From DASZUC01 sp035547775 (GTDB taxonomy: Bacteria > Patescibacteriota > Saccharimonadia > Saccharimonadales > UBA4665), in contig DASZUC010000027.1 in assembly GCA_035547775.1 (NCBI GenBank), positions 1-18,041 of the forward strand: 18,041 nucleotides of DNA, written 5' to 3'. Below the pieces are notes generated by a model. It did no database searches. It was not told the DNA's origin and saw only the letters and a program-made list of their open reading frames with translations. Below, piece by piece: positions 7,026-14,687 of the stretch. The translations under genes and the position numbers were made by a program. The number at the start of each line of letters is the position of its first letter. The stretch's first letter is position 1.

Positions 7026-8446
7026 TGACTGCTCGACCACCACAGCTTGAACCCAGCCTGATTGTCATTTTCGGCATTACGGGTGATTTAGCCCAGCGTT
7101 CGCTACTCCCAGCACTGTATCACTTAATAAAAGACGGACTACTGCCAGAGCAAACAGAAATTGTTGGTGTAACTCGCCAAGCGGTGAGTGCTGAAGACCT
7201 TTTGAATCGAACCGAGCTCTGCATCAACGAAGCCGATGGTGTTTGCGACCCAGCCGCGCTGCAGCAGATGCATGCTCGCACTCGATTGTTGCAAATGGAC
7301 CTCACCAACGAGGCTGATTATGTTCGTCTATTAGAGTTACTCAACGCCATCGAAGTCGAAAAGGGAGTGTGCCTGAATCGACTCTACTATCTGTCGATCC
7401 CGCCCCAGGTGTATGGACCAATTGTCAACTTGCTGGGACGTGCCGGCTTAAACGCCAGTTGCCAGCACGGCAAAGCCATGACACGCTTACTCATTGAAAA
7501 ACCATTTGGCTACGATCAAACTTCGGCTCAACAGTTAATTCACGACACTGGACAGGTGTTTGGTGAAGAGCAGCTCTATCGCATTGATCATTACCTAGCC
7601 AAAGAAACGGTACAGAATATTTTAACTTTCCGCTTTGAAAATCCGATTTTTGAATCGATCTGGAATCAGCAGCACATTGAACAGATTGATATCAGCGCCA
7701 GCGAAGAAATCGGCATTGAAGGTCGCGCGCTATTTTATGAACCTCTAGGCGCGCTGCGTGACTTTATTCAAAGCCATTTGCTGCAGTTGTTGGCGATCGT
7801 GACCATGGACCAGCCCACTAGTCTGGACAGCGAGCACATTCATCAGGTCAAACATGCTTTACTCCAGCAGGTACAAGCCACCCAGCCAGATGCAGTCAGC
7901 CAAAATGCTCGGCGCGGGCAATATGCCAGCTATCGCGAGGAAGTAGGCAATCCCGCTTCTATGACTGAGACTTTTGCCGCTATTCGGGTTCAGATTAACA
8001 GTGACCGCTGGCGTGAGGTGCCGATTGTTTTATGGAGCGGCAAAGCTCTGGCCGAACGCAAAACCGAAATTAGTGTCACATTCAAAGAGCCGTACCATAC
8101 CGCCAATAATGTACTGCGCTTCCGCATCCAGCCACGCGAAGGTATTGAGCTCGATCTACTCGCCAAACAGCCCGGCTACGACACGCAACTGCAAACCGCC
8201 GCCATGGATTTTTCGTATGAGCAGCATTTTGTTGATCACGGCCATCCCAATGCCTACGAACGAGTTTTAGTTGACGCCGTACGCGGTGACCATACCTTAT
8301 TTGCGACTGGGCCTGAAGTCTTGGAGGCGTGGCGAATTGTGCAGCCTACTATTGAAGCCTGGCAAAAGGGTAGTGACGATTTGCAAATCTATCAATCTGG
8401 CACACCAGGCTCAGCACTACTCGATAATCTCGGTAATGCTGGCTAG
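7025..8446 (+). CDS. zwf: Glucose-6-phosphate 1-dehydrogenase
   Basis: 473 residues, close to the family's usual ~490. It oxidises glucose 6-phosphate to 6-phosphogluconolactone, feeding the lactonase and dehydrogenase encoded just before it. The cofactor loop is FGITGDLAQR (16-25). The substrate motif RIDHYLAKE (186-194) carries the phosphate-binding His189 and lysine; Ala replaces the common Gly. His251 in FIQSHLLQL corresponds to the catalytic base. The C-terminal half contains the usual PRE-like region (RFRIQPREGIELD). The gene is translationally linked to gnd through TAATG. Order pgl-gnd-zwf places the three oxidative-branch enzymes in one unit, giving reducing power and pentose from glucose 6-phosphate. 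Confidence 0.95.
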   Translation: MTARPPQLEPSLIVIFGITGDLAQRSLLPALYHLIKDGLLPEQTEIVGVTRQAVSAEDLLNRTELCINEADGVCDPAALQQMHARTRLLQMDLTNEADYVRLLELLNAIEVEKGVCLNRLYYLSIPPQVYGPIVNLLGRAGLNASCQHGKAMTRLLIEKPFGYDQTSAQQLIHDTGQVFGEEQLYRIDHYLAKETVQNILTFRFENPIFESIWNQQHIEQIDISASEEIGIEGRALFYEPLGALRDFIQSHLLQLLAIVTMDQPTSLDSEHIHQVKHALLQQVQATQPDAVSQNARRGQYASYREEVGNPASMTETFAAIRVQINSDRWREVPIVLWSGKALAERKTEISVTFKEPYHTANNVLRFRIQPREGIELDLLAKQPGYDTQLQTAAMDFSYEQHFVDHGHPNAYERVLVDAVRGDHTLFATGPEVLEAWRIVQPTIEAWQKGSDDLQIYQSGTPGSALLDNLGNAG

Positions 8447-8451
8447 CCTGT

Positions 8452-8457
8452 TACAAT
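8452..8457 (+). promoter_or_regulatory. -10 box of PAP2 gene, leaderless spacing
   Basis: TACAAT lies 5 nt after the zwf stop and 7 nt before the ATG at 8465, with no ribosome site between them. This points to a separate, leaderless transcript. Confidence 0.55.
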
Positions 8458-8464
8458 AAGTGCA

Positions 8465-8974
8465 ATGCATCAAGTCGTCACTATTATCGCGAAAGATTTT
8501 ATCATCGTGCCAGTTTTGCTGGCTGTCATCACCTGGTTGCGGCTGCCACGTGATCATAAATTGCGCTTTATCGTTCTAACAATCCTTGCCGGTGCCATAA
8601 CTTTTGGGGCTGCTAGGCTGGCGGCCAAGCTCTACTACGATCCGCGACCATTTGTCACTAATCACATCACCCCCTACTTCAAACACGCTGCCGATAATGG
8701 TTTCGTGTCGGATCATACCTTGCTGGGCACGCTGTTGGCTTTTGTAACGTTACGCTACAGTCACAACCTTGGATATATCTCTTTGATCTTTGCTGTGCTG
8801 GTCGGTTCAGCGCGCGTTGTAGCTGGCGTACATCACATCCAGGACGTGGTGGGAGCGTTGGTGATTAGTGGCTCGAGCGTCCTGCTTGTTACCTGGGCGC
8901 TGGGTAGCTGGCTGCGTGGCCAACATCGCTCAGCCACCGCTTCAACGGCTTCCGAACGGCGGCATCGATCCTAA
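8465..8974 (+). CDS. PAP2-family membrane phosphatase
   Basis: A 169-residue membrane protein with about four to five hydrophobic helices and the three-part PAP2 active site: K55..RP (R61-P62), SDH (82-84, in place of PSGH), and R117-x5-H123-x3-D127. Such small integral phosphatases commonly dephosphorylate undecaprenyl pyrophosphate (BcrC type) or other lipid phosphates on the outer membrane face, recycling the carrier used for cell-wall and glycan synthesis. Residues after 150 are a short basic, Ser/Thr-rich tail. It has its own -10 box and is followed 9 bp later by the MarP-like protease. The exact lipid substrate cannot be told from sequence. Confidence 0.82.
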   Translation: MHQVVTIIAKDFIIVPVLLAVITWLRLPRDHKLRFIVLTILAGAITFGAARLAAKLYYDPRPFVTNHITPYFKHAADNGFVSDHTLLGTLLAFVTLRYSHNLGYISLIFAVLVGSARVVAGVHHIQDVVGALVISGSSVLLVTWALGSWLRGQHRSATASTASERRHRS

Positions 8975-8983
8975 CATCTCACT

Positions 8984-10150
8984 ATGCTGGTTGACCTCCT
9001 CATTATTGTCCTCACCCTCAGCGCTTTTTATCGCGGGCGGCAAATTGGTCTGATTCGCCAACTCTGCTCAACAATTGGTTTTTTTGGCGGACTATTCTTA
9101 GGTGCACTGGTGGAGCACCACGCGGTAGCCTGGGCTCAAACACCCACCGCTCGAGCGGCGCTGACATTATTAATTACCCTAGGCTTCGCTATTATTTTCC
9201 TAACAGTCGGTGAATACATTGGTATCTTTTTGAAGCGCCGGGCGCAGGGCTCGCCATTGAACCGCTTCGATAATGGTTTAGGTGCTGTTTTGAGTGTGGG
9301 GTCGTGGTTGCTGACCATTTGGCTATTGGCCGCCATGCTATTAACGCTACCATTCGCCAATGTTGAGACAGCCGTGCGTGATTCTCACATTGTAACGTTT
9401 CTAAATGATCACTTGCCGTCAGCCCCAACGGTGATTGCCAACCTCGGACATCTCATCGATCCCAACGGCTTCCCGCAGGTGTTTATTGGCAGCGAACCGG
9501 TGCCGCGTGGACCAGTTAATTTGCCATCACTGGGCTCTTTGCTACCAGCCGTTAATCGCGATAAAGACTCCGTTGTCAAAATTGAAGGTCAGGGCTGTGG
9601 CGGCGTTGTGGCCGGTTCAGGCTTCGTGGTGGGCAGCCAATTTATCGCTACCAACGCTCACGTCGTGGCCGGCATTCAACATCCATTTGTCGAAGATGTG
9701 AATGGTACCCACAGTAGTACCGTGGTCTGGTTTGATCCAAATCTCGACTTCGCCGTTTTGCGCGTCTCCAACTTAGCCGGCAAACCACTGGTTATCAATA
9801 CCCGAATTGCTGCCAATAATTCGCCAGGCGCCGTTTTGGGTTATCCGGGCGGCGGCGCCTTTACCGCCAAGCAAGCTGCTGTTATGGACCAGTTCGAAGC
9901 CAGTGGACGCAACATTTACGGTCAAGGTCGCAGTGTGCGCTCGGTTTACGAGCTACAAGCCGACATTATCCCAGGCAACTCCGGTGGCCCGCTGATTACC
10001 CAAAACGGCAGCGTCGTCGGAGTAGTTTTTGCCCAGTCCACCAGCTACTCGCACGTTGGTTACGCTCTCACCATGGCCGCGGTCAGTAATGAGATAAACC
10101 AAGCTATCGCCCGTAACCAAACCGTTGGCACGGGGCAGTGCGCTCAATAG
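8984..10150 (+). CDS. MarP-like membrane serine protease (CvpA + trypsin-like)
   Basis: 388 residues in two parts. Residues 1-125 contain about four membrane helices of the CvpA type. After a linker, residues 190-380 are an S1-type protease with His226 in TNAHVVAG, Asp255 in LDFAVLRV and Ser333 in GNSGGPL. This architecture is that of mycobacterial MarP (Rv3671c), an extracytoplasmic protease for acid and oxidative stress tolerance. Cys205 and Cys386 frame the protease domain 181 residues apart, as I recall for the MarP disulfide pair Cys214/Cys395. The next gene encodes a VKOR protein able to make such a bond. No Shine-Dalgarno site is visible; a weak TAACAT box overlapping the PAP2 stop is 6 nt before the ATG. 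Confidence 0.88.
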   Translation: MLVDLLIIVLTLSAFYRGRQIGLIRQLCSTIGFFGGLFLGALVEHHAVAWAQTPTARAALTLLITLGFAIIFLTVGEYIGIFLKRRAQGSPLNRFDNGLGAVLSVGSWLLTIWLLAAMLLTLPFANVETAVRDSHIVTFLNDHLPSAPTVIANLGHLIDPNGFPQVFIGSEPVPRGPVNLPSLGSLLPAVNRDKDSVVKIEGQGCGGVVAGSGFVVGSQFIATNAHVVAGIQHPFVEDVNGTHSSTVVWFDPNLDFAVLRVSNLAGKPLVINTRIAANNSPGAVLGYPGGGAFTAKQAAVMDQFEASGRNIYGQGRSVRSVYELQADIIPGNSGGPLITQNGSVVGVVFAQSTSYSHVGYALTMAAVSNEINQAIARNQTVGTGQCAQ

Positions 10151-10152
10151 GG

Positions 10153-10158
10153 TATACT
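10153..10158 (+). promoter_or_regulatory. -10 box of VKOR gene
   Basis: TATACT begins 3 nt after the protease stop and ends 11 nt before the ATG at 10170. The leader would be about 5 nt, too short for a ribosome site. Confidence 0.5.
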
Positions 10159-10169
10159 GGATTTAGCTT

Positions 10170-10778
10170 ATGAGACGACCAAAAATTACTGTTCAAAAAG
10201 CACTCCCGTATATTTTAATTATCGGTGGCATTATCGGTGTTATTTGTTCGTTTGTTATCACGCAAGACAAGTTTGCAATCCTGCAAGACCCTCATTTTAA
10301 ACCTAGTTGCGATCTTAATCCCATCGTCAGCTGTGGCAGTGTCATGCAAAGTCATCAAAGTCATATATTTGGTTTTAGTAACACCTACATTGGTTTGATT
10401 GGTTTCCCAGTTTTGACAACTATCGGCATGGCCTGGCTGGCTGGTGCCAAGTTTAAGCGCTGGTTTTGGCTCGGGCTGGGCAGTGGCCTGACCCTGGGCT
10501 TATCCCTGGCATACTGGCTGTTGTGGCAGAGCGTGAATCGTATTCACGCCCTCTGTCCGTACTGTCTGACCGTTGATGTGGTGATGATTACAAGCTGGTG
10601 GTATACCATGCTGTATCTAGTTGACCAAAAGTATCTGCGGGTACCAAAAGGCAAGGCAAGCACTGCTTATGGCTGGGCTCGTAAACATCATCTAGACCTA
10701 CTATTGCTGTGGTTTTTGATCCTCATCGCCCTAATTTTGCATCATTTTTGGTACTACTACGGCCAACATCTCTTTTAG
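10170..10778 (+). CDS. VKOR-family disulfide-forming membrane protein
   Basis: A 202-residue protein with about five hydrophobic helices. It has the four cysteines of bacterial vitamin K epoxide reductase homologues: C47 and C55 in the outer loop (CDLNPIVSC) and the CPYC redox centre (129-132), plus the NTYIGLIGF helix start. Bacterial VKOR oxidises extracytoplasmic thiol partners and passes electrons to quinone, replacing DsbB. No thioredoxin domain is fused, so a separate DsbA-like partner is expected elsewhere. It sits directly after the MarP-like protease, whose two cysteines are plausible substrates, as are the cysteine pairs in the surface proteins (inference). Its own -10 box lies just before the start. 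Confidence 0.93.
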   Translation: MRRPKITVQKALPYILIIGGIIGVICSFVITQDKFAILQDPHFKPSCDLNPIVSCGSVMQSHQSHIFGFSNTYIGLIGFPVLTTIGMAWLAGAKFKRWFWLGLGSGLTLGLSLAYWLLWQSVNRIHALCPYCLTVDVVMITSWWYTMLYLVDQKYLRVPKGKASTAYGWARKHHLDLLLLWFLILIALILHHFWYYYGQHLF

Positions 10779-10793
10779 TTGAGCTTTCACGAA

Positions 10794-10824
10794 GGGCGCT
10801 AAAGGTTAAAATCTAAGCGCACCC
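10794..10824 (+). terminator. Possible hairpin terminator after VKOR gene
   Basis: GGGCGCT (10794-10800) pairs with AGCGC and, after a bulged A, CCC (10816-10824). It is followed by the T-containing AATTTCTT. The stem is interrupted and the T-run weak. Confidence 0.35.
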
Positions 10825-10833
10825 AATTTCTTG

Positions 10834-10856
10834 TGCTACAATGCTTATGGTATAGA
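10834..10856 (+). promoter_or_regulatory. Extended -10 boxes before Nramp-like gene
   Basis: Two candidates overlap: TGC-TACAAT (10834-10842) and TGG-TATAGA (10848-10856). The second would give a short leader with a GAGAGA stretch before the ATG at 10871. Confidence 0.45.
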
Positions 10857-10870
10857 GAGAATTGACCATA

Positions 10871-12247
10871 ATGGCCAACCAACATAAAGATATCTTACGC
10901 AAAGGTGCCGAAGCTCCGGCCGAATTTCTAGATCGGACCATTGCTACTAGTCAGAAATTAACCTCAGCCTTACCGACCAACGGTCTCGTCAAAAAAACCG
11001 AAGATTACTGGCACATGCTGGGACCAGGCCTCACAACCGGTGCGTCAGACGACGACCCATCAGGTATTGCTACATACTCCCAAACTGGCGCCCAGTTTGG
11101 TTATCATTTTTTATGGTTAGCCGCTTGGACATTTCCGTTGTCAGCCGTTATTCAGGAAATGTGCGCCCGCATCGGCTTAGTAACCGGTCGAGGCTTGGCG
11201 GGCAATATTCGAGTCTTTTTCAGCCGCCGCATACTGTATATGTGCGGTTTCTTACTATTCGTCGCGAATGCAGTCAATATTGGTGCCGACTTAGGGGCCA
11301 TGGCCAAGGCTGCCCAGCTGCTCAACCCACGTCTTAATTTTGGTCTGCTGGTAGTTAGCTTTACGCTGCTGAGTTTATTTTTACAGATTTTCACACCGTA
11401 TGTGCGCTACGCGCGTTACCTCAAATGGCTAGCCATGGTGCTGCTGGCCTACGTTTTCTCAGCACTCCTGGCGCATCTAGATTGGGCCCATGTAATCAGC
11501 CATGCCTGGCTGCCAAGTATACATTTCCAGAAGGATGAGTTACTTTTGCTCTGCGCTATCTTAGGTACTACCATCTCGCCCTATTTATTCTTCTGGCAAA
11601 CTTCACAAGAAGTTGAAGAGCAGATCCTCCAGGGCAAAACCACCCTCCGCGAACGCAGCACGGCTACGGCGCCCGAAGATGTCAAAAGTATGCGTATCGA
11701 CGTCTGGTCAGGCATGTTACTCAGTGAGGTGGTGATGTTCTTTATTATTGCTGCTTGTGGTGGCATTTTATATACCCATCACGTGACCAACATTCAATCA
11801 GCCGCACAGGCCGCTGAAGCACTGCGACCCTTTGCTGGTAACGCCACTTACTTCCTGTTTGCCGCTGGCATTATTGGCACCGGTTTACTCGCTATTCCAG
11901 TGCTAGCCGGTGCGAGTAGCTACACCCTGAGTGAAAGCTTCCGCTGGAAAGAAGGCTTGTATCGTCAGCTGCGTCAAGCGCACGCTTTTTACGGCGTCAT
12001 TATCATCTCCATGCTGATTGGTCTCGGCATTAACTTCTTAGGCATTGACCCGATTAAGGCGCTTATTTACGCCGCTTTCGTTAACGGACTAGTCGCCCCA
12101 ATTATCCTAGCTTTAATTGTGATTATCAGCAGCAACCATAAAGTCATGGGTCGCTGGACCAATAAGCGTTCTACTACAGCCCTCGGATGGGGCATTACCG
12201 GTATTATGGCTCTCGCCGGCATTGCTGGTCTGATCTCGCTGTTCTAA
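10871..12247 (+). CDS. Nramp-like divalent metal transporter with altered motifs
   Basis: The ATG at 10871 gives 458 residues; an upstream TTG at 10862 adds only three. After a ~48-residue hydrophilic start, the protein has about eleven membrane helices of the Nramp (MntH) family. The helix-1 metal motif is D62-P-S-G instead of DPGN. In helix 6 the MPH motif is replaced by ISPY (235-238), so the sulfur ligand that favours Mn/Fe over Mg/Ca is absent. Helices 1 and 6 are still recognisable from GPGLTTGASDDDP and GTTISPYLFFWQTSQEVEE. By family it carries divalent cations, probably inward with protons, but loss of the Met suggests a changed metal, possibly Mg2+ as in Nramp-related magnesium transporters (inference). 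Its stop is only 3 bp from that of the convergent ABC permease gene. Confidence 0.82.
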   Translation: MANQHKDILRKGAEAPAEFLDRTIATSQKLTSALPTNGLVKKTEDYWHMLGPGLTTGASDDDPSGIATYSQTGAQFGYHFLWLAAWTFPLSAVIQEMCARIGLVTGRGLAGNIRVFFSRRILYMCGFLLFVANAVNIGADLGAMAKAAQLLNPRLNFGLLVVSFTLLSLFLQIFTPYVRYARYLKWLAMVLLAYVFSALLAHLDWAHVISHAWLPSIHFQKDELLLLCAILGTTISPYLFFWQTSQEVEEQILQGKTTLRERSTATAPEDVKSMRIDVWSGMLLSEVVMFFIIAACGGILYTHHVTNIQSAAQAAEALRPFAGNATYFLFAAGIIGTGLLAIPVLAGASSYTLSESFRWKEGLYRQLRQAHAFYGVIIISMLIGLGINFLGIDPIKALIYAAFVNGLVAPIILALIVIISSNHKVMGRWTNKRSTTALGWGITGIMALAGIAGLISLF

Positions 12248-12250
12248 CCG

Positions 12251-13480
12251 TTATTCTGATCGCAAAGCTTCGATGGGGTTCTTGCGCGCCGCCTTCAGCG
12301 CCGGAATCGAACCAAAGATCACGCCAACCAGCAGAGAAACCACTGTCGCCAAAACCACAATTGGCCAATCCATAAGCGGCCGTAAATTAGTAAACCAGTG
12401 CAGACCAAGATCTAACATAGCCGCCACAATGATGCCAATCACGCCCCCGGTTAAGCTCAAAATAGTGGATTCAATGACAAACTGACTCAGGATTTGACGA
12501 TTGGTAGCACCGACGGCTTTGCGAATTCCAATCTCATGCATACGTTCAGTAACTGATACCAGCATGACGTCCATAATGCCCACGCCGCCCACTAGCAGAG
12601 AAATGGCTGCCGCTCCGGCGATCAGACGAGTCAACAATTCCAGAATGGTATCGCTGGCACCGAGGTTTTGGTTGCCAGCCAGTACGCTCAAATTACTCTG
12701 ACCGCCATGCGAACGATTTAAGGACTGTCGCAGAGCGGCCGCTACGATTGATACCTGGCCGGCGGCTCGAGGCTTGGCCAAAATTTCATAGATGGGCGCC
12801 GTGTTATTAGTGAGCGATTGAGCAACCTGGTTCGGAATAAAAATAGCATGATTGAAGTCTGCTTCAGGACTCAGTGGGGTACTATCAAAAGAATTAAAAA
12901 TACCTTGCACAATGAACGGCTGACCGTGAAAAGTAAAACTACGCCCCAATGGCACATCTTCATCAAATAAGGTTTCGGCAGCTGCCGGACCCAAAATGGC
13001 CACCTTGGTCTGGGCACTATCATCATCAAAGAAACTACCGTAAGCCAAAGACTGATTGAGCAATCGCGGTAGGGCGCTACCCGTCCCAATGACCAAGTCA
13101 TTTTGACGTGTACCGTTATCGCTCCGAATCTGGCCACTTAAGGCTGTCAAAGGTGCACTGGCAGCCACCCCACGCGTCTGTGCTACTGAGACTAAGTCCT
13201 GGGTGCCAAGCGTCCCGCTGACGTTCAAACCGGCCAGGGGGCCCAGGCTACTGGCATGACTACCACTGGCAACTGGGGCAGGCTTAATGGTAATTATATC
13301 TTTCCCGAATTGATGAATCTGATTGCCGACTTGTTGCTTGATGCCTTCGCCGATACTCACAACTGTGATCACCGAGGCCACTCCAATGATGACACCCAAC
13401 ATGGTCCAGAAGTTGCGTAGCTTGGCGCCTCTGACTGAGTCCAGCCCCGCCTTCAGGTGGCCACTGGTAACGGTTTTCAT
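12251..13480 (-). CDS. MacB/FtsX-type ABC transporter permease
   Basis: 409 residues. One helix near 25-45 (FWTMLGVIIGVASVITVVSIGEG) is followed by an extracytoplasmic MacB-PCD-like domain (about 46-270) and three helices of an FtsX domain in the last 130 residues, with the conserved GIMDVMLVSVTERMHEIGIRKAVGA segment shortened here to its key residues G-M-x-E-I-G-I-R-K-A. This type-VII ABC fold works by mechanotransmission, moving lipoproteins, peptides or toxins outside the membrane, not across it. The start overlaps the ATPase stop as ATGA, so the two are one operon and presumably one complex. The substrate is unknown. Confidence 0.9.
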   Translation of the reverse strand: MKTVTSGHLKAGLDSVRGAKLRNFWTMLGVIIGVASVITVVSIGEGIKQQVGNQIHQFGKDIITIKPAPVASGSHASSLGPLAGLNVSGTLGTQDLVSVAQTRGVAASAPLTALSGQIRSDNGTRQNDLVIGTGSALPRLLNQSLAYGSFFDDDSAQTKVAILGPAAAETLFDEDVPLGRSFTFHGQPFIVQGIFNSFDSTPLSPEADFNHAIFIPNQVAQSLTNNTAPIYEILAKPRAAGQVSIVAAALRQSLNRSHGGQSNLSVLAGNQNLGASDTILELLTRLIAGAAAISLLVGGVGIMDVMLVSVTERMHEIGIRKAVGATNRQILSQFVIESTILSLTGGVIGIIVAAMLDLGLHWFTNLRPLMDWPIVVLATVVSLLVGVIFGSIPALKAARKNPIEALRSE

Positions 13481-14355
13481 CGCGTCCTCCGCTGGTTAGA
13501 AGCCTTGGTTCGTCGCTTAGTAGTGCTACGTTTACGGGGGGTTCTACTGCGCTTGGGCGCCTTCTTTGCGGGCACGCCCTTCATGAGCGCTGAGACACCG
13601 GCCAAATCATCTTCCTCGTTTTCCAACGGCAACGTGTAGAGCACTTTGCGGGCTCGATTAGCTACTCGGCCAAGAGCCGTTTTTTCATCATGGATAACGG
13701 TGCCATCATGCATGTACACAACCCGAGTTGCATAGCGGGTAAGTTCGGGGTTGTGAGTCACAAAAATAATGGTGTTGCCTTGGCGGTGAATATCGGCCAA
13801 GAGCTCCATGACTAATCGCGAGCTGGCACTGTCTAGATTGCCGGTAGGTTCGTCGGCGATGATGAGTTTCGGATTATTCACGAGTGCCCGGGCGATGGTG
13901 GCACACTGCACCTGACCGCCGCTTAGTTGGCTTGGCAAGAAATACTCTTTATTCTGAATGCCAACTCGTTCCAACATCTGACTGGCTTGTTTGGTTCGAC
14001 GCCCTAAGCTCAAACCCTTATATGCAAGAGGCAAAGCGACATTCTCCAAAATCGTCAGACGTGGCAGCAGATTGGCTGATTGAAAAATAAAGCCAATGGT
14101 GTCGCGGCGTAGCTTGGCGCCTTGATTGGGTCGCAGCCCAGCGACTGGTCGACCGTCAAACCGATATTGCCCGTGACTGGGTCGATCGAGCAGGCCAATC
14201 AAATGCATCAGCGTACTCTTCCCGGAGCCACTGGGGCCCATCACGGCCACAAATTCACCCTTATCAATGACCAAACTGACCTCATCGAGCGCTAGGGTAG
14301 TAGCGTCGCCGAAGCCGTACAGTTTACTGACGTCTTGAAGTTCAATTAAGGCCAT
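13477..14355 (-). CDS. ABC transporter ATPase with basic C-terminal tail
   Basis: 292 residues; the first ~228 are a MacB/LolD-type nucleotide-binding domain. Walker A is GPSGSGKST (40-48), the Q-loop Gln is 92, the signature LSGGQ is 144-148, Walker B ends in DEP with Glu169, and the switch His is 201. The usual LSGGQQQRVAIARA reads LSGGQVQCATIARA, so a conserved Arg is Cys151. Relatives end near residue 225-235; here a further ~60 residues follow: an acidic LENEEDDL piece, then a Lys/Arg-rich tail (264-292). The tail might contact the membrane, nucleic acid or a partner (inference). Partner of the downstream permease. A promoter with an 18-bp spacer lies upstream, divergent from the tRNA promoter. 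Confidence 0.92.
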   Translation of the reverse strand: MALIELQDVSKLYGFGDATTLALDEVSLVIDKGEFVAVMGPSGSGKSTLMHLIGLLDRPSHGQYRFDGRPVAGLRPNQGAKLRRDTIGFIFQSANLLPRLTILENVALPLAYKGLSLGRRTKQASQMLERVGIQNKEYFLPSQLSGGQVQCATIARALVNNPKLIIADEPTGNLDSASSRLVMELLADIHRQGNTIIFVTHNPELTRYATRVVYMHDGTVIHDEKTALGRVANRARKVLYTLPLENEEDDLAGVSALMKGVPAKKAPKRSRTPRKRSTTKRRTKASNQRRTR

Positions 14356-14366
14356 CTCTGTGTACT

Positions 14367-14396
14367 AGTTTAGACCCTGATTTGCACAACCGGCAA
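14367..14396 (-). promoter_or_regulatory. Promoter of ABC exporter operon
   Basis: On the minus strand TTGCCG (14391-14396) and TAAACT (14367-14372) are 18 bp apart. The -10 box ends 11 nt before the ATG at 14355, as it does for the VKOR gene. Confidence 0.5.
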
Positions 14397-14416
14397 GGAT
14401 GTTTTTGTAGTAATTT

Positions 14417-14425
14417 TGATATAAT
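14417..14425 (+). promoter_or_regulatory. Extended -10 promoter for structured RNA and tRNA-Ser
   Basis: TGA-TATAAT is a perfect extended -10 element. A start near 14432 would begin just before the first helix of the structured leader. No clear -35 box is present. Confidence 0.6.
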
Positions 14426-14431
14426 TCTCAG

Positions 14432-14558
14432 GTCCTAACCAAAATTGTGGTCCAAGGAGCCTCGGCGAGTGAACGCAATTTTGAAAGGAGAAACGTAGTT
14501 CTAGGTCGAAGCTTTTGCCGCTTGCGGCAAAACGAGACAGGAATGTACGTTTCGACGG
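14432..14558 (+). ncRNA. Candidate structured RNA or long tRNA leader
   Basis: No credible protein fits this stretch between promoter and tRNA. CAAAATTG (14440-14447) pairs with CAATTTTG (14476-14483). GTCGAAGC (14505-14512) pairs with GTTTCGAC (14549-14556), with one G-U pair, and encloses TTTTGCCG-CTTG-CGGCAAAA (14513-14532). It matches no RNA family I can name; it lacks the SRP core and a tmRNA layout. It may be an independent small RNA or a processed tRNA precursor leader. Confidence 0.45.
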
Positions 14559-14648
14559 GGAGGGGTCGCCTAGTGGTCTATGGCGCCGCCTTGGAAAGGC
14601 GGTTTACTCGCAAGGGTATCGAGGGTTCGAATCCCTCTCCCTCCGCCA
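14559..14648 (+). tRNA. tRNA-Ser(GGA)
   Basis: The sequence folds as a class II tRNA. The acceptor GGAGGGG pairs with TCCCTCC (one G-U), followed by discriminator G and an encoded CCA. The D-stem is GCC/GGC, the anticodon stem CCGCC/GGCGG with loop TTGGAAA gives anticodon GGA, and a long variable arm TACTC-GCAA-GGGTA precedes the T-arm GAGGG-TTCGAAT-CCCTC. It reads UCC/UCU serine codons. Confidence 0.95.
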
Positions 14649-14663
14649 ATTGTTTGGTGCCGA
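14631..14663 (+). repeat. Direct repeat copy 1, within tRNA-Ser 3' end and flank
   Basis: These 33 bp cover the last 18 nt of the tRNA (from the T-loop/T-stem to CCA) plus 15 nt of flank. They are identical to 14800-14832. A 3' tRNA segment repeated nearby is the usual form of an integrase attachment-site pair. Confidence 0.8.
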
Positions 14664-14687
14664 CTGTAGGTCGGCGGCAGACAATTG
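14647..14687 (+). terminator. Long hairpin at the tRNA 3' end
   Basis: An 18-bp stem (14647-14664 with 14670-14687) with one G-G mismatch, two G-U pairs and a TGTAG loop starts inside the CCA. No T-run follows, so it may be a processing or stabilising structure as well as a terminator. Confidence 0.5.

Noticed and set aside
14546..14648. tmRNA, suggested by TTCGACGGGG just before the tRNA
   Set aside because: The following sequence folds as a complete serine tRNA with anticodon and variable arm, and no tag reading frame or tmRNA acceptor pairing is present.
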